A stretch of DNA of 64,000 nucleotides, from contig CAKVMH010000003.1 in assembly GCA_934772045.1 (NCBI GenBank), forward strand, positions 1 to 64,000, written 5' to 3'. Positions 10,901-19,264 of this stretch are shown in pieces. Origin of the DNA: an uncultured Clostridia bacterium (GTDB lineage: Bacteria; Bacillota; Clostridia; Christensenellales; UBA1242). The notes under the pieces were generated by a model. The model saw nothing but the letters and a program-made list of their open reading frames with translations. It ran no database searches and was not told the DNA's origin. The translations under genes were made by a program, and so were the position numbers. Within the stretch, counting starts at the first letter, position 1; the number at the start of each line of letters is the position of its first letter.

Positions 10901-11332
10901 TTATTGTTTGCCGGTTGAACCAAACCCGCCACGATTGGTTGCGTCAAGGTGTTCAACAGTGACAACTTTGTGCACAGGTTGATGTGCCAAAATCCTAAAT
11001 TGGCAAATGCGGTCGTTTTTATGTATAATTGTGTCGCGCATGGCAAGGGCAGGGAACATCCATTGGTCATTGTCGCCACAATAACTTTCATCAATTACGC
11101 CAATGCTGTTTGCTTGTAAAATGCCAAAATTTTTGAAGGTACTGCTTCGTGGTGCAACAATGGCTTCATAACCTGCTGGCAGTTTAATGCCCACACCTAA
11201 TTTGATAATTTTAAATTCGCCAGCCTTTAATTCAACATCTTCAGCCGAGCGTAAGTCGTACCAGTCACTTTTGTTTTCAATGAATTTAATAGGTTCAACA
11301 TCTGTAAAGTATTTTACTTTAATTTCTAACAT
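10901..11332 (-). CDS. dut: dUTP diphosphatase (dUTPase)
   Basis: 143 residues, normal size for a trimeric dUTPase, which hydrolyses dUTP to dUMP and pyrophosphate and so limits uracil in DNA and feeds dTMP synthesis. All five motifs are readable: motif 1 around D26-LRSAED; motif 2 A60-PRSST; motif 3 around G78-VIDESY with catalytic-loop D81 and Y84; motif 4 R108-ICQFRI; motif 5 R134-GGFGSTG. The start ATG has AAAGGA a few bases upstream. It is convergent with the giant surface gene, and the terminator at 10702-10729 serves both. No partner gene is attached. Confidence 0.96.
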   Translation of the reverse strand: MLEIKVKYFTDVEPIKFIENKSDWYDLRSAEDVELKAGEFKIIKLGVGIKLPAGYEAIVAPRSSTFKNFGILQANSIGVIDESYCGDNDQWMFPALAMRDTIIHKNDRICQFRILAHQPVHKVVTVEHLDATNRGGFGSTGKQ

Positions 11333-11673
11333 ATTTTCCTTTCCTTTGTTTGATAGTTTTAAATTTAGCTTTCTACGCCCACATTTTAATTACATCAATT
11401 TGATAGGTATACAAAACCATATGTATTGCAAACCATTGATTTGGCAGACATTTTGCTTTCACCTTTTACATTTAAAGTGAAATAAAATCGCAAATAAACA
11501 ACGAATATTGCAATTACATTTAAACAATAGCACAAAACTGTAAAAATCGCAACAAATAAACCATAAACTTTATTAATGCTTAATACAAGTTTTAATTATT
11601 AAGCAATGAGCTAAAACTCGTAAAATAAAAATAATCTTATTGATTAAAATTTAAAGTTTTTATTTGTTTCATT
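11333..11673. other. Intergenic gap between dut and the GLUG protein
   Basis: About 340 bp of AT-rich sequence between divergently transcribed genes. I see no ORF with a ribosome site, no RNA gene and no strong hairpin. A possible dut promoter (TTGATG-17-TAGAAA read leftward) is too weak to call. Confidence 0.5.
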
Positions 11674-11702
11674 TTGATATTTGTAAACGTTTGTGATAAA
11701 AT
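11674..11702 (+). promoter_or_regulatory. Sigma-A-type promoter placed for leaderless transcription
   Basis: TTGATA (11674-11679), 17-bp spacer, TAAAAT (11697-11702). Only six bases separate the -10 from the ATG at 11709, so the expected transcription start falls on or next to the start codon. No Shine-Dalgarno sequence precedes that ATG. Confidence 0.6.
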
Positions 11703-11708
11703 ATTTTT

Positions 11709-13052
11709 ATGAAAATGAATTTATTCCAAAGTAAAAGGTTTGTTTTGACACTGACACTAACAATGTGTTGTGTTGCTTTTTCAGTGCTTATTTTAGGCCT
11801 TGCAATTGCATTTAATAAAGCACCAAACAAAATAACTAGCGCGCAGTACATATACGGCAACAATTCAATTGTAAAACTCGAAGTGATTGACGACATAACA
11901 CTAGAAGACGACACAATTGAAAAGTTGCAACCAAAAATTAAAGTCACCTCAACTGGAAAACAAGGCAAGTTTGGCGCACTTGTAACAGTTACACCTAAAA
12001 GTGTTATTTTCGACTATACATTAGATAACACAAAACATTCATTTGCAACTATGGGCAAAGACATAACAATTGACAATGGCAACGACATAGGTGGCGGTGG
12101 AAGCTATACGGCTATTGATACCCAAAGTAAATTGTCAGCATTTAGAGAAAATGTAAATCGAGGTAAGGATTATGCTGGAGAAACAATAAAATTAACTGCA
12201 GATATAGATCTTACTGGGAATGAGTGGGATCCTATAGGAAAATCATATGGTAGCACCAGTGCGAAATTTACTTATTTTTTCAAGGGGGAATTTGATGGCC
12301 AAGGTCACACTATTTCAAATTTTAAAATAACAAACCCTGCTGATAACTATTACAGATACGATGCTGGATCAACTAGACATGCTTATGGTTTTTTTGCCTT
12401 TGTTGATTGTGCCACAATTTTAAACTTGCGTCTTGACAATGTTACAATATCAATTGGCTCAAGCAATAAAGAATCTGGGCATTTTTTGGGAGTTGGTGCA
12501 TTGGTAGGCTATTCTGAAGGTGATTTGACAATTGATAACTGCACTGTGGATAACGCAAAAATTAATATAACATATGGCAAAGCAAACGAAATCCTAACTG
12601 GAGGAATGGTTGGTTGGATTAATGGCAATTACACAACTCGCACAGATGTTACACAAGTTGACAATGAAAAGTGGCCAACTGCCCAATTCTCATATTGCAG
12701 TGTAACGAATAGTTCTATAGTTAGTGTTGGCAAGTCAACAAGTATTAGGTATTTTGGTGGTTTATATGGGCAGATTTCAGATAATGGCAACAATAAAGTT
12801 AAAATAGACAATTGTTTAATATCTGCAACATTACAGCATGGAACTGAAGTAAGCAAAGGCTATTGTTATGGTGTTGGCCCAGCATCTTATGCCGGAGCAA
12901 CTGTTACACAAACTTATGAACGTTGCACTTTTGGTTCCAACAGCACAAACTATCATTTTTTAGGGGGCAAGATTTTAAATGCTATAACATATACCCAATG
13001 TTATTATTATGATGGCAGAAGAAATGTACAAATGACTGACAATAAGTACTAG
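11709..13052 (+). CDS. Secreted GLUG-type beta-helix surface protein
   Basis: 447 residues. N-terminal signal peptide or signal anchor at about residues 10-35 (hydrophobic run after KRF). A short domain follows, then from about residue 130 a GLUG/right-handed beta-helix-like region: the T-A-D-I-D-L-T-G-NEW phrase, then FDGQGHTISNF (about 195-206), typical of GLUG-motif surface proteins of gut bacteria, and several later turns with INLRL/IDNC-type spacing. No catalytic motif recognised. The ATG at 11709 lies six bases from a good -10 and lacks a Shine-Dalgarno, so translation is probably leaderless; the Met two codons on also has no SD. Probably a cell-surface structural or adhesive protein. 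It neighbours another exported protein (13182). Confidence 0.75.
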   Translation: MKMNLFQSKRFVLTLTLTMCCVAFSVLILGLAIAFNKAPNKITSAQYIYGNNSIVKLEVIDDITLEDDTIEKLQPKIKVTSTGKQGKFGALVTVTPKSVIFDYTLDNTKHSFATMGKDITIDNGNDIGGGGSYTAIDTQSKLSAFRENVNRGKDYAGETIKLTADIDLTGNEWDPIGKSYGSTSAKFTYFFKGEFDGQGHTISNFKITNPADNYYRYDAGSTRHAYGFFAFVDCATILNLRLDNVTISIGSSNKESGHFLGVGALVGYSEGDLTIDNCTVDNAKINITYGKANEILTGGMVGWINGNYTTRTDVTQVDNEKWPTAQFSYCSVTNSSIVSVGKSTSIRYFGGLYGQISDNGNNKVKIDNCLISATLQHGTEVSKGYCYGVGPASYAGATVTQTYERCTFGSNSTNYHFLGGKILNAITYTQCYYYDGRRNVQMTDNKY

Positions 13053-13082
13053 ACTTGACAAAATAATTTTATTGTGATAAAG

Positions 13083-13117
13083 TTGAGATAAGTAAAATGC
13101 ATTTATCTCAATTTTTT
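13083..13117 (+). terminator. Intrinsic terminator
   Basis: Nine-bp stem TTGAGATAA/TTATCTCAA followed by six T, 30 bases after the GLUG protein stop codon. Confidence 0.85.
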
Positions 13118-13181
13118 ATTAATTAAATAATTATTAAATAAATGTGTTTTTCTCAAATAAATACTTTAAAAGAGGTGTTAA

Positions 13182-14315
13182 ATGGACGAAAAAGAAAGCA
13201 AAGGAACATTTTTAAACCGCGTTTTAGGGCGAATTATGAATAAAGAGCACAGCCCAAAGGCATGGAAAAGGTTGGCAGGTTTGGTGCTTGCAGGTGTCAT
13301 TGGTGTAACTGTTACAGCATGTGACAGTAGCACAGCGGTTGACGACCCAGCTAAAAATAGTAGTTCAAAATATGAAGACAGTTCAAACATAGACAGTTCT
13401 TCAGTTGATGAACCACCAATCATTGATGTAGATTACAGCAAATTTTCACCAATCATACAAGCGATGTTCAATAACGACTACTATGTCAATTTAACACAAA
13501 AGATACAAGAAAATGTTGCAAAACAAGATTACACCGATTATTACTCACACCCAACCAAATTTTGGGACAGCGTAGGCATAGATGTAAACAAAATTCGTTC
13601 AGGAGAAATTGAGTGTCAAACTAACGCCTATGTGTTGGATGAAGAGCCAAACAATTTGTACATAGCAACCTACATAACCGACCCAACAAACGCATATTAC
13701 GACCAATACATAATCCGATACACATTAACAGACCAAGAGATGGCGGAGTACCACATTTTGTATAATTCAAAAGTATGGCAAAACTTTTACATGAACGACA
13801 TATTGTCAATTTATAAAAATCCAGAGATTGTAAGGCATGGCAAAATTGCAATTGAAACTTATAAATTACTGCAAAATAGTTTTATAAAGAATTTAATTTC
13901 TAATAGTTATATGGACAATGTATTCACCATTGCAGGCAGTGAGCAGGGTAAACCTGTGATTTCAATGATTTCATATGTTGATACACCTGTTGCCAACGGC
14001 AGATTTGAGGAATTATGTGGTCAATCGTGTAAACAAGATAGATATGAAATTAGGCATTTAACATTTAATGATGAAGTTGAATGTTCAACTGAAAATGACA
14101 TTATATATATCAACCCAGACACAGTTGAAGACCCGAACAGTGAATTTTACACATACAGCCAAGAAGATGCTAATGCTAAATATTTTAAAATGGCAACATT
14201 CTATTATAGGCAAGATTTATGTACGAAATTGTTCCCAAATATGTACACCGAACTTAAAGAAGAACATTTAGCTGAGTTTTTGGAAAAAGTTAACGAAAAA
14301 AGTGAAAACAAATAG
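13182..14315 (+). CDS. Putative lipoprotein, function unknown
   Basis: 377 residues. The N terminus is long and basic (about 27 residues), followed by a hydrophobic stretch RLAGLVLAGVIGVTVTAC ending in a lipobox-like VTAC, with the putative lipidated Cys near residue 47. A Ser/Asp-rich linker (about 48-80) follows, then a globular domain I do not recognise. Start supported by AGAGGTG upstream of the ATG. The extended n-region before the signal peptide is unusual for a lipoprotein; an internal Met (about residue 20, MNKEHS) would give a conventional one but has no obvious ribosome site. Extracellular membrane-anchored location is inferred. Confidence 0.7.
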   Translation: MDEKESKGTFLNRVLGRIMNKEHSPKAWKRLAGLVLAGVIGVTVTACDSSTAVDDPAKNSSSKYEDSSNIDSSSVDEPPIIDVDYSKFSPIIQAMFNNDYYVNLTQKIQENVAKQDYTDYYSHPTKFWDSVGIDVNKIRSGEIECQTNAYVLDEEPNNLYIATYITDPTNAYYDQYIIRYTLTDQEMAEYHILYNSKVWQNFYMNDILSIYKNPEIVRHGKIAIETYKLLQNSFIKNLISNSYMDNVFTIAGSEQGKPVISMISYVDTPVANGRFEELCGQSCKQDRYEIRHLTFNDEVECSTENDIIYINPDTVEDPNSEFYTYSQEDANAKYFKMATFYYRQDLCTKLFPNMYTELKEEHLAEFLEKVNEKSENK

Positions 14316-14363
14316 ATTTACACACTTGGTGTAAACTCGCGAATTTGATTAGTTTAGTTAAAT

Positions 14364-14394
14364 AAAAAAATCACCTGTTGTGCAGGTGATTTTT
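14364..14394. terminator. Bidirectional intrinsic terminator
   Basis: Stem ATCACCTG/CAGGTGAT, five-base loop, A-run on the left and T-run on the right. Can end the lipoprotein gene and the leftward HEPN-motif gene. Confidence 0.9.
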
Positions 14395-14550
14395 CATGCT
14401 ATTTATCGCAAAACTAACTTTTAAGTGTGTGAACACTTTAGTTTTTTAATTGCTAATTTGTCTGGCGGGATTTTTTAATAAATTATATTTTAAAGCATAT
14501 CAAAAACTTGTTTTGCTGAATGCTTGTAGACATTTTTTCATAAAGATTTT

Positions 14551-16059
14551 TTAAATGTCTAAATCTTTATATGGTAGGAAATCTAAATCTTTATCAATTT
14601 CAGTGAAAAGATATTCTAAGCAACCTACATTTGTTTCCAACTTAGTTTCTGTGTAATTGCCTAATTTGTCCGTCCAAGCGTCGGTGAACACGAAAACTTT
14701 GTCCATAGTTGACAAATCTTCATTGAGCCTTGTTTCTAAGGTTACATTTCCGTGGGCGAGTGCGTCGCGGATAACCTCTATGTAAGCTCTGTTAGTTGCT
14801 TCTTTTCTAGTTACGCTTGGTAACTTTTCTAAAGTTTTGGTTATCCTATCATCCATTAATTCAGGTGTAAGGTTTAAGAACAATTTTTCGCAGTCCAACT
14901 TAGTGTAATCAATTGGTTTAAAGTTGCTGTTTTGCAACCTATATGAAAACCTATATAATTGCAAAAGTGTAAATGTTGGTTTTAAATTATCTTTAAAATA
15001 GTCAATAAGGGCAAAGGATTTTTTATAGTTAGATTTAGGAACACATTTTTGGTCAACTGCGAAATAAACGTAATTATTTACGCTGACAATTTCTTGCAAA
15101 AGTGAATTGATTGATTCATTAGTAAAACTATAATTTGAAAAAAATTTGTGAACGATATCCTTTTTCCTGCCTGAATTGTAAATGTAGCCGGATTTTTTAT
15201 CAATTATTTTTGCAAGTAAATTGGCTTTTTCAGGTTTCAATGTTGATGTATACCCAGATTGAACTAAAAAATCGGGCGTTTTCGGGGTGCTTCCTGATAT
15301 TTCAGTCACTTGTCTTGGAATAATCAATGGTTTAAATTTCTGTCCGTCGGCAGAATTAAATGTAATGCCATCATATGTAAAGTTATCATAGTCTATAGTG
15401 TATCTTCTTACAATTACACTTTTTATATATTTTTCAAGTGAATCAAAATTGGTTATGTTTACATCAGGGTATTCTAAAAAGGTGTAAAAATCTTTAATTC
15501 CACAGCCATCGTTGTAAATGTTTCTAAAATTGTCCTCAATAAACTCAGTTAACCCTGGCTCGTAAATTTTGATACTAACATCTGTTCTTGTCGCCGAACC
15601 TTGATTTATTTTTATCTCACTATATGGACTGTTTTTGCTGTAATCAAGTTCAAATTTGCCATGTAGAAATGCATCTCGCACTTTTTTAATCCAGAATTTT
15701 GCATGCTCTGTTTTGTATTTTTCAGCACAATCGCTAACTTGTAACCACTCTTTAAAATATGGAATTTTTGAATATCTTTTTTCAAAATTATTGAGTTTTG
15801 ACGTTATTTCTGCTTTGTAATTGTCCCAGTCAAAGTTAACTTGATGTTCAATCTTTTCCTTGTTTAAAGCAAAACTTGTGATGTCAATCAAAGATGTTAG
15901 CGAGAACCTTAATGATGCAGGGTCAATTTTTAATTGCTCAAGTGTTTTTAAAACTTTATTCGCGCCGTGTTCATGGTTTTGTGAGTCAGAATTTAAAAAG
16001 TTGTACATCAATTTAATGGCGATGTCTGTTTCATAATAAAATCTTTCATAGTTATTCAT
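14551..16059 (-). CDS. Protein with two HEPN-type RX4H motifs (putative RNase-like, function unknown)
   Basis: 502 residues, no signal peptide. Two halves each carry a helical segment ending in an R-D-A-x-x-H-G motif: RDAFLHG at 128-134 and RDALAHG at 431-437. Each is preceded about 70-76 residues earlier by a similar hydrophobic helix (FSLTSL.. at 52, FTLLQL.. at 363). RX4-6H is the catalytic signature of HEPN domains, found in RNase toxins, Cas13, RnlA and Abi proteins. A tandem HEPN-like arrangement is inferred from spacing; no other family was recognised. No partner (MNT nucleotidyltransferase, antitoxin) is adjacent. The promoter is near-consensus and the ATG has no Shine-Dalgarno, consistent with leaderless translation. 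HEPN-fold proteins without nuclease activity also exist, so function stays open. Confidence 0.6.
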   Translation of the reverse strand: MNNYERFYYETDIAIKLMYNFLNSDSQNHEHGANKVLKTLEQLKIDPASLRFSLTSLIDITSFALNKEKIEHQVNFDWDNYKAEITSKLNNFEKRYSKIPYFKEWLQVSDCAEKYKTEHAKFWIKKVRDAFLHGKFELDYSKNSPYSEIKINQGSATRTDVSIKIYEPGLTEFIEDNFRNIYNDGCGIKDFYTFLEYPDVNITNFDSLEKYIKSVIVRRYTIDYDNFTYDGITFNSADGQKFKPLIIPRQVTEISGSTPKTPDFLVQSGYTSTLKPEKANLLAKIIDKKSGYIYNSGRKKDIVHKFFSNYSFTNESINSLLQEIVSVNNYVYFAVDQKCVPKSNYKKSFALIDYFKDNLKPTFTLLQLYRFSYRLQNSNFKPIDYTKLDCEKLFLNLTPELMDDRITKTLEKLPSVTRKEATNRAYIEVIRDALAHGNVTLETRLNEDLSTMDKVFVFTDAWTDKLGNYTETKLETNVGCLEYLFTEIDKDLDFLPYKDLDI

Positions 16060-16066
16060 GTCGTAA

Positions 16067-16094
16067 ATTATATCACACTTTAAACTATTGTCAA
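16067..16094 (-). promoter_or_regulatory. Consensus promoter of the HEPN-motif gene
   Basis: Read leftward: TTGACA (16089-16094), 16-bp spacer ending in TGA (extended -10), TATAAT (16067-16072). Seven bases lie between the -10 and the ATG at 16059, so transcription should begin at the start codon. One of the strongest promoters in the window. Confidence 0.75.
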
Positions 16095-16180
16095 TATCGG
16101 CTTATTAAATTTAAAATCGAAATGAAAGGGTAATGCAAAGATAAGAATAATATCATTAAACACAAATTCAATTACGCATG

Positions 16181-16203
16181 AAAAAACCACCATTGATGGT
16201 GGC
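16181..16203 (-). terminator. Intrinsic terminator of the HU gene
   Basis: Read leftward: stem CCACCA/TGGTGG, TCAA loop, then six T. It lies 16 bases beyond the HU stop codon. Confidence 0.85.
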
Positions 16204-16218
16204 TTTCATAGTTAAAAA

Positions 16219-16503
16219 TTATTTCTTCAACAATTGTTTGAAGGATGCGCTCAACTTAACTGTTGGCACTTTGCAAGCTGGAACTTTAACCTTTTCTTTT
16301 GTGAATGGGTTAAGTTTTGTTTGAGCCTTGCGTTGTTTAATGCCAAAATTCATATAACCGATGAAGTGGCATTCCTTACCAGCCTTGAGGTTGGCTTTAA
16401 GTTGTTCACCAGCAGCATTAAGGATTGCCTTAACTTGAACTTGTGAATAACCTGTTGCTTCAGCAACTTGTTTGATAAATTCTCCTGCGCTAATTGTGTT
16501 CAT
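16219..16503 (-). CDS. HU-family DNA-binding protein
   Basis: 94 residues. The start is the Met preceded by AAAAAGGAGAAAATT; an upstream in-frame Met would extend into the leader repeat. Typical HU layout: two N-terminal helices (SAGEFIKQVAEATGYS.., LNAAGEQLKANLKAG) then the beta arm with FGIKQRKAQTKLNPFT (the usual NPxT arm-tip phrase) and a basic C terminus. Nucleoid-associated dimer that bends DNA. It has its own terminator and, upstream, the repeated leader module also found ahead of yqeY and metG. HU is abundant and growth-phase controlled in other bacteria, so a regulated leader would fit; the regulation is inference. Confidence 0.93.
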   Translation of the reverse strand: MNTISAGEFIKQVAEATGYSQVQVKAILNAAGEQLKANLKAGKECHFIGYMNFGIKQRKAQTKLNPFTKEKVKVPACKVPTVKLSASFKQLLKK

Positions 16504-16600
16504 AATTTTCTCCTTTTTAATTGATAAATGCTTGCATTTCAGCAAGCAAAAGGAGGTTTTATATCGCTTTTAGGATATAATTTTCTCCTTTTTATAAGGG
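16504..16600 (-). promoter_or_regulatory. Repeated 5' leader module (copy at HU)
   Basis: Read leftward toward the gene: AAAAGGAG arm, ATATC..GATAT inner palindrome (16560-16579), CTCCTTTT arm, then a GCTTGC/GCAAGC hairpin (16530-16547, loop of six), a short A-rich spacer and the true Shine-Dalgarno AAAAAGGAG before the ATG at 16503. The same order of elements occurs before the genes at 21589 and 23050. The upstream AAGGAG is locked in a palindrome with CTCCTT, so it looks like a decoy or sequestered SD. Confidence 0.7.
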
Positions 16601-16903
16601 TCGACAATTATTTAAACCCCTTACTTAATTATAGACTAACAAAATTATGCCTAAAAATCAACTAAATTAAACTTAATTCAAGCAAATTTGCGGTGTAAAT
16701 GCCTTAAAAATAGATGTTTTGCGGTGTTTTTGCCTTAAATTTAAACAATACCGCTTAAAATATGTTCATTTACCTAAGAAATAATGGTGTTTCATTGGAA
16801 TTTATGTTGTTTAAATATTGCTTTATGATACAATTCTTCGTTTTCGTTTTGCCAACTTTTTGAAACCAATATAAAACAAGTTTTGCAATTTTTTTATCAT
16901 CTC
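16601..16903. other. Intergenic gap between the HU leader and the typA promoter
   Basis: About 300 bp, strongly AT-rich. No ORF with an SD site, tRNA or terminator seen. A TATAAT read leftward near 16629 could be the HU -10, but its -35 is unclear. Confidence 0.4.
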
Positions 16904-16932
16904 TTGCTTTTTGCATGTGTATGTGTTAATAT
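16904..16932 (+). promoter_or_regulatory. Promoter of the typA-dnaB operon
   Basis: TTGCTT (16904-16909), 17-bp spacer, extended TGT-TAATAT (16927-16932). The leader to typA is about 135 nt and contains a short TGGCAG/CTGCCA inverted repeat near 17000-17030. Confidence 0.55.
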
Positions 16933-17071
16933 ATTAGTTATTCTAAAAGAATAGTAATTTTCTTTTCGTGTTTTAATTTAACACATAAAAATATTTGTTG
17001 GCAGAATTGTTACACCAACCTGCCAGTGGCTATACTTTTACTAAATCGACTAAAAAGGACAAAATTAAATT

Positions 17072-18889
17072 ATGGATATTAGAAACATAGCAATCATAGC
17101 CCACGTAGACCATGGCAAAACAAGTTTGGTTAACGCCTTATTAAAACAAGGCGGTGTTTTTAGGGACAACCAGGAAGTTCAAGACAGGGTTATGGACTCC
17201 AACGCATTGGAGCGTGAACGCGGAATCACAATTTTAAGTAAAAACTGCTCCGCTTTTTTTGGCAACACAAAAATCAACATTGTGGACACCCCAGGGCATG
17301 CTGACTTCGGTGGCGAAGTTGAGCGTGTTTTAAAAATGGTTGACGGTGTTTTGCTTGTTGTTGATGCTTTTGAAGGCCCGATGCCACAAACCCGTTTTGT
17401 GCTTGAAAAAGCGTTGGAATTGAATTTAAAAGTTATAATCGTCATCAATAAGATTGACCGCCCGGACGCACGTCTTGATGTGGTGGCGGACGAAGTGCTT
17501 GAATTGATGCTTGACCTTAACGCTACTGACGAGCAACTCATGTGTCCAATCATTTACGCAAGTGCGCGCACTGGTGTTGCAACAACTGATTACCACAAAT
17601 TAGGCACAGATATGCGCCCATTGTTTGAAGCAATTGTAAATTACATCGACCCACCAAAAATGGACACAACTGCGCCTTTCCAAATGCTTGTTTCCAGCAC
17701 TGAACAAAACGATTATTTGGGTAAACTTGCAGTTGGTAAAATTGAAACTGGCACACTTAAACTGAACCAAACTGTTTATGTTAAAAACTTTTTTGACGAA
17801 ACAAAAAGATATCAAGGTAAGGCAGTTAACCTTTTCAACTTTGATGGTTTAAAGCGTGACACAATTGAAGTTGGCACAGCGGGCGACATTGTGTGTATTG
17901 CTGGTTTGCCAGACATCACAATCGGTGACACAATCAGCGAAACTGCTGAAATGGATGCAATGCCTTTTGTCAAAATCAGTGAACCAAGTGTTGAAATGAC
18001 ATTCATGGTTAACGACAGCCCGTTTGCAGGCAAGGAAGGCAAGTTTGTAACCAGCCGTCACCTTAAAGACAGGTTGTACAAAGAAGCAGTTAAAGATTTG
18101 TCGTTGCAAGTTAGCGATGGTGACACAGCCGACCAATTCAAAGTTCGTGGCAGGGGCGAAATGCACCTATCTATCCTTATTGAAAACATGCGCCGTGATG
18201 GTTATGAATTCCAAGTTAGCCGTCCACGTGTGCTTTACAAAAATATTAATGGCGTGAAATGTGAACCTATTGATAAACTTGTCATCGATGTGCCGGAAGA
18301 TAGCGTCGGCTCAATTATGATGAGCATGGGCGTTAAAAAAGGTGAACTTGTTAGTATGCACCCAATCGGTAGCCGTATGCGTTTGGAATTTTTGGTGCCA
18401 AGCCGTGGTTTGTTTGGCTACAAGTCACAAATGCTTACTGACACACGCGGTGAAGGTGTTATGAGTTTCGTGTTTGACAGTTATCAACCTTACAAAGGGG
18501 ACATTGAAGGGCGTAACTTTGGCTCTTTAATCAGTTATGAAACAGGTGAAGCAATCACTTATGGTTTGTTCAATGCGCAAGGTCGCGGTAGGTTGCTTGT
18601 TGGCCCAGGTGAAAAGGTTTACATGGGCGAAGTTGTTGGCGCAAACCCAAAAGGTGAAGATATTGTTGTTAATGTGTGCAAGAAAAAACAACTTACAAAC
18701 ACCCGAAGCAGTTCAAGTGACGAGGCACTTAAACTTACACCAATCAAACCTTTGACTTTGGAAGAAGCACTTGAATTTATCGCCGATGATGAACTTGTGG
18801 AAGTAACCCCACAAAACATCCGTATTAGGAAACGAATATTAGACCATCAATGGCGTGCAAAAGCAAGGAAACCAGTTGTGGAGGAATAA
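17072..18889 (+). CDS. typA: Translational GTPase TypA/BipA
   Basis: 605 residues, full length for the family. Ribosome-associated EF-G-like GTPase involved in 50S assembly and stress or low-temperature adaptation. G1 is AHVDHGKT (10-17), the switch region has RERGITI, G3 is DTPGHADF, G4 is NKID, and a SAR-type G5 follows. EF-G-like domains III and V are visible (RGRGEMHLSILIENMRR; VPSRGLFGYKSQ) and the C-terminal BipA-specific region ends KARKP. SD AAAAAGGAC lies about 12 bases upstream, rather far. First gene of a tight rightward run: the next ORF starts in the TAATG overlap. Confidence 0.97.
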   Translation: MDIRNIAIIAHVDHGKTSLVNALLKQGGVFRDNQEVQDRVMDSNALERERGITILSKNCSAFFGNTKINIVDTPGHADFGGEVERVLKMVDGVLLVVDAFEGPMPQTRFVLEKALELNLKVIIVINKIDRPDARLDVVADEVLELMLDLNATDEQLMCPIIYASARTGVATTDYHKLGTDMRPLFEAIVNYIDPPKMDTTAPFQMLVSSTEQNDYLGKLAVGKIETGTLKLNQTVYVKNFFDETKRYQGKAVNLFNFDGLKRDTIEVGTAGDIVCIAGLPDITIGDTISETAEMDAMPFVKISEPSVEMTFMVNDSPFAGKEGKFVTSRHLKDRLYKEAVKDLSLQVSDGDTADQFKVRGRGEMHLSILIENMRRDGYEFQVSRPRVLYKNINGVKCEPIDKLVIDVPEDSVGSIMMSMGVKKGELVSMHPIGSRMRLEFLVPSRGLFGYKSQMLTDTRGEGVMSFVFDSYQPYKGDIEGRNFGSLISYETGEAITYGLFNAQGRGRLLVGPGEKVYMGEVVGANPKGEDIVVNVCKKKQLTNTRSSSSDEALKLTPIKPLTLEEALEFIADDELVEVTPQNIRIRKRILDHQWRAKARKPVVEE

Positions 18890-19155
18890 TGAGACCAATA
18901 AATACACGGAATGAAATGTATAAAAAAATATTGAAAGTTGGTAAACGCGTTGCAATCACAATTTTATGTTGCCTGCCTTTCATCATTTTGTTTGCCTATC
19001 TTATGCGTGACAAATTGACAAGCAATTTTTGGCAAATTTTCATTTTCGTGTGTTTTATGGCAATTGTTGTGTTTGTTGAAGAAATTATTGCCCGCAACAG
19101 GGAAAAGAAAAAACAAGCCGAAGTTTTGGACACTAAAAAAGATGTGTTCAAGTAG
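18889..19155 (+). CDS. Small two-TM membrane protein
   Basis: 88 residues using the ATG that overlaps the typA stop (TAATG) with GAGGAATA as SD; a longer upstream start would overlap typA by 39 bases. Basic N terminus, TM1 about residues 20-42, short loop, TM2 about 46-65, then a charged tail with RNREKKK. No motif recognised. Translational coupling to typA suggests co-expression only. Confidence 0.75.
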   Translation: MRPINTRNEMYKKILKVGKRVAITILCCLPFIILFAYLMRDKLTSNFWQIFIFVCFMAIVVFVEEIIARNREKKKQAEVLDTKKDVFK

Positions 19156-19264
19156 GTAAAACAAACAACTTAATTTTCCTTTTAGCGTGGAAGTTAGGTT
19201 AACTAAATAAAACAAACAAAACGCTAAAAAAATGAACAAATTAAACATTAAAAAGGAGGACAAT

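Noticed and set aside
14317..14335. Small inverted repeat TTTACAC/GTGTAAA after the lipoprotein stop codon
   Set aside because: Short, not followed by a T-run, and next to a clear terminator; no function can be argued.
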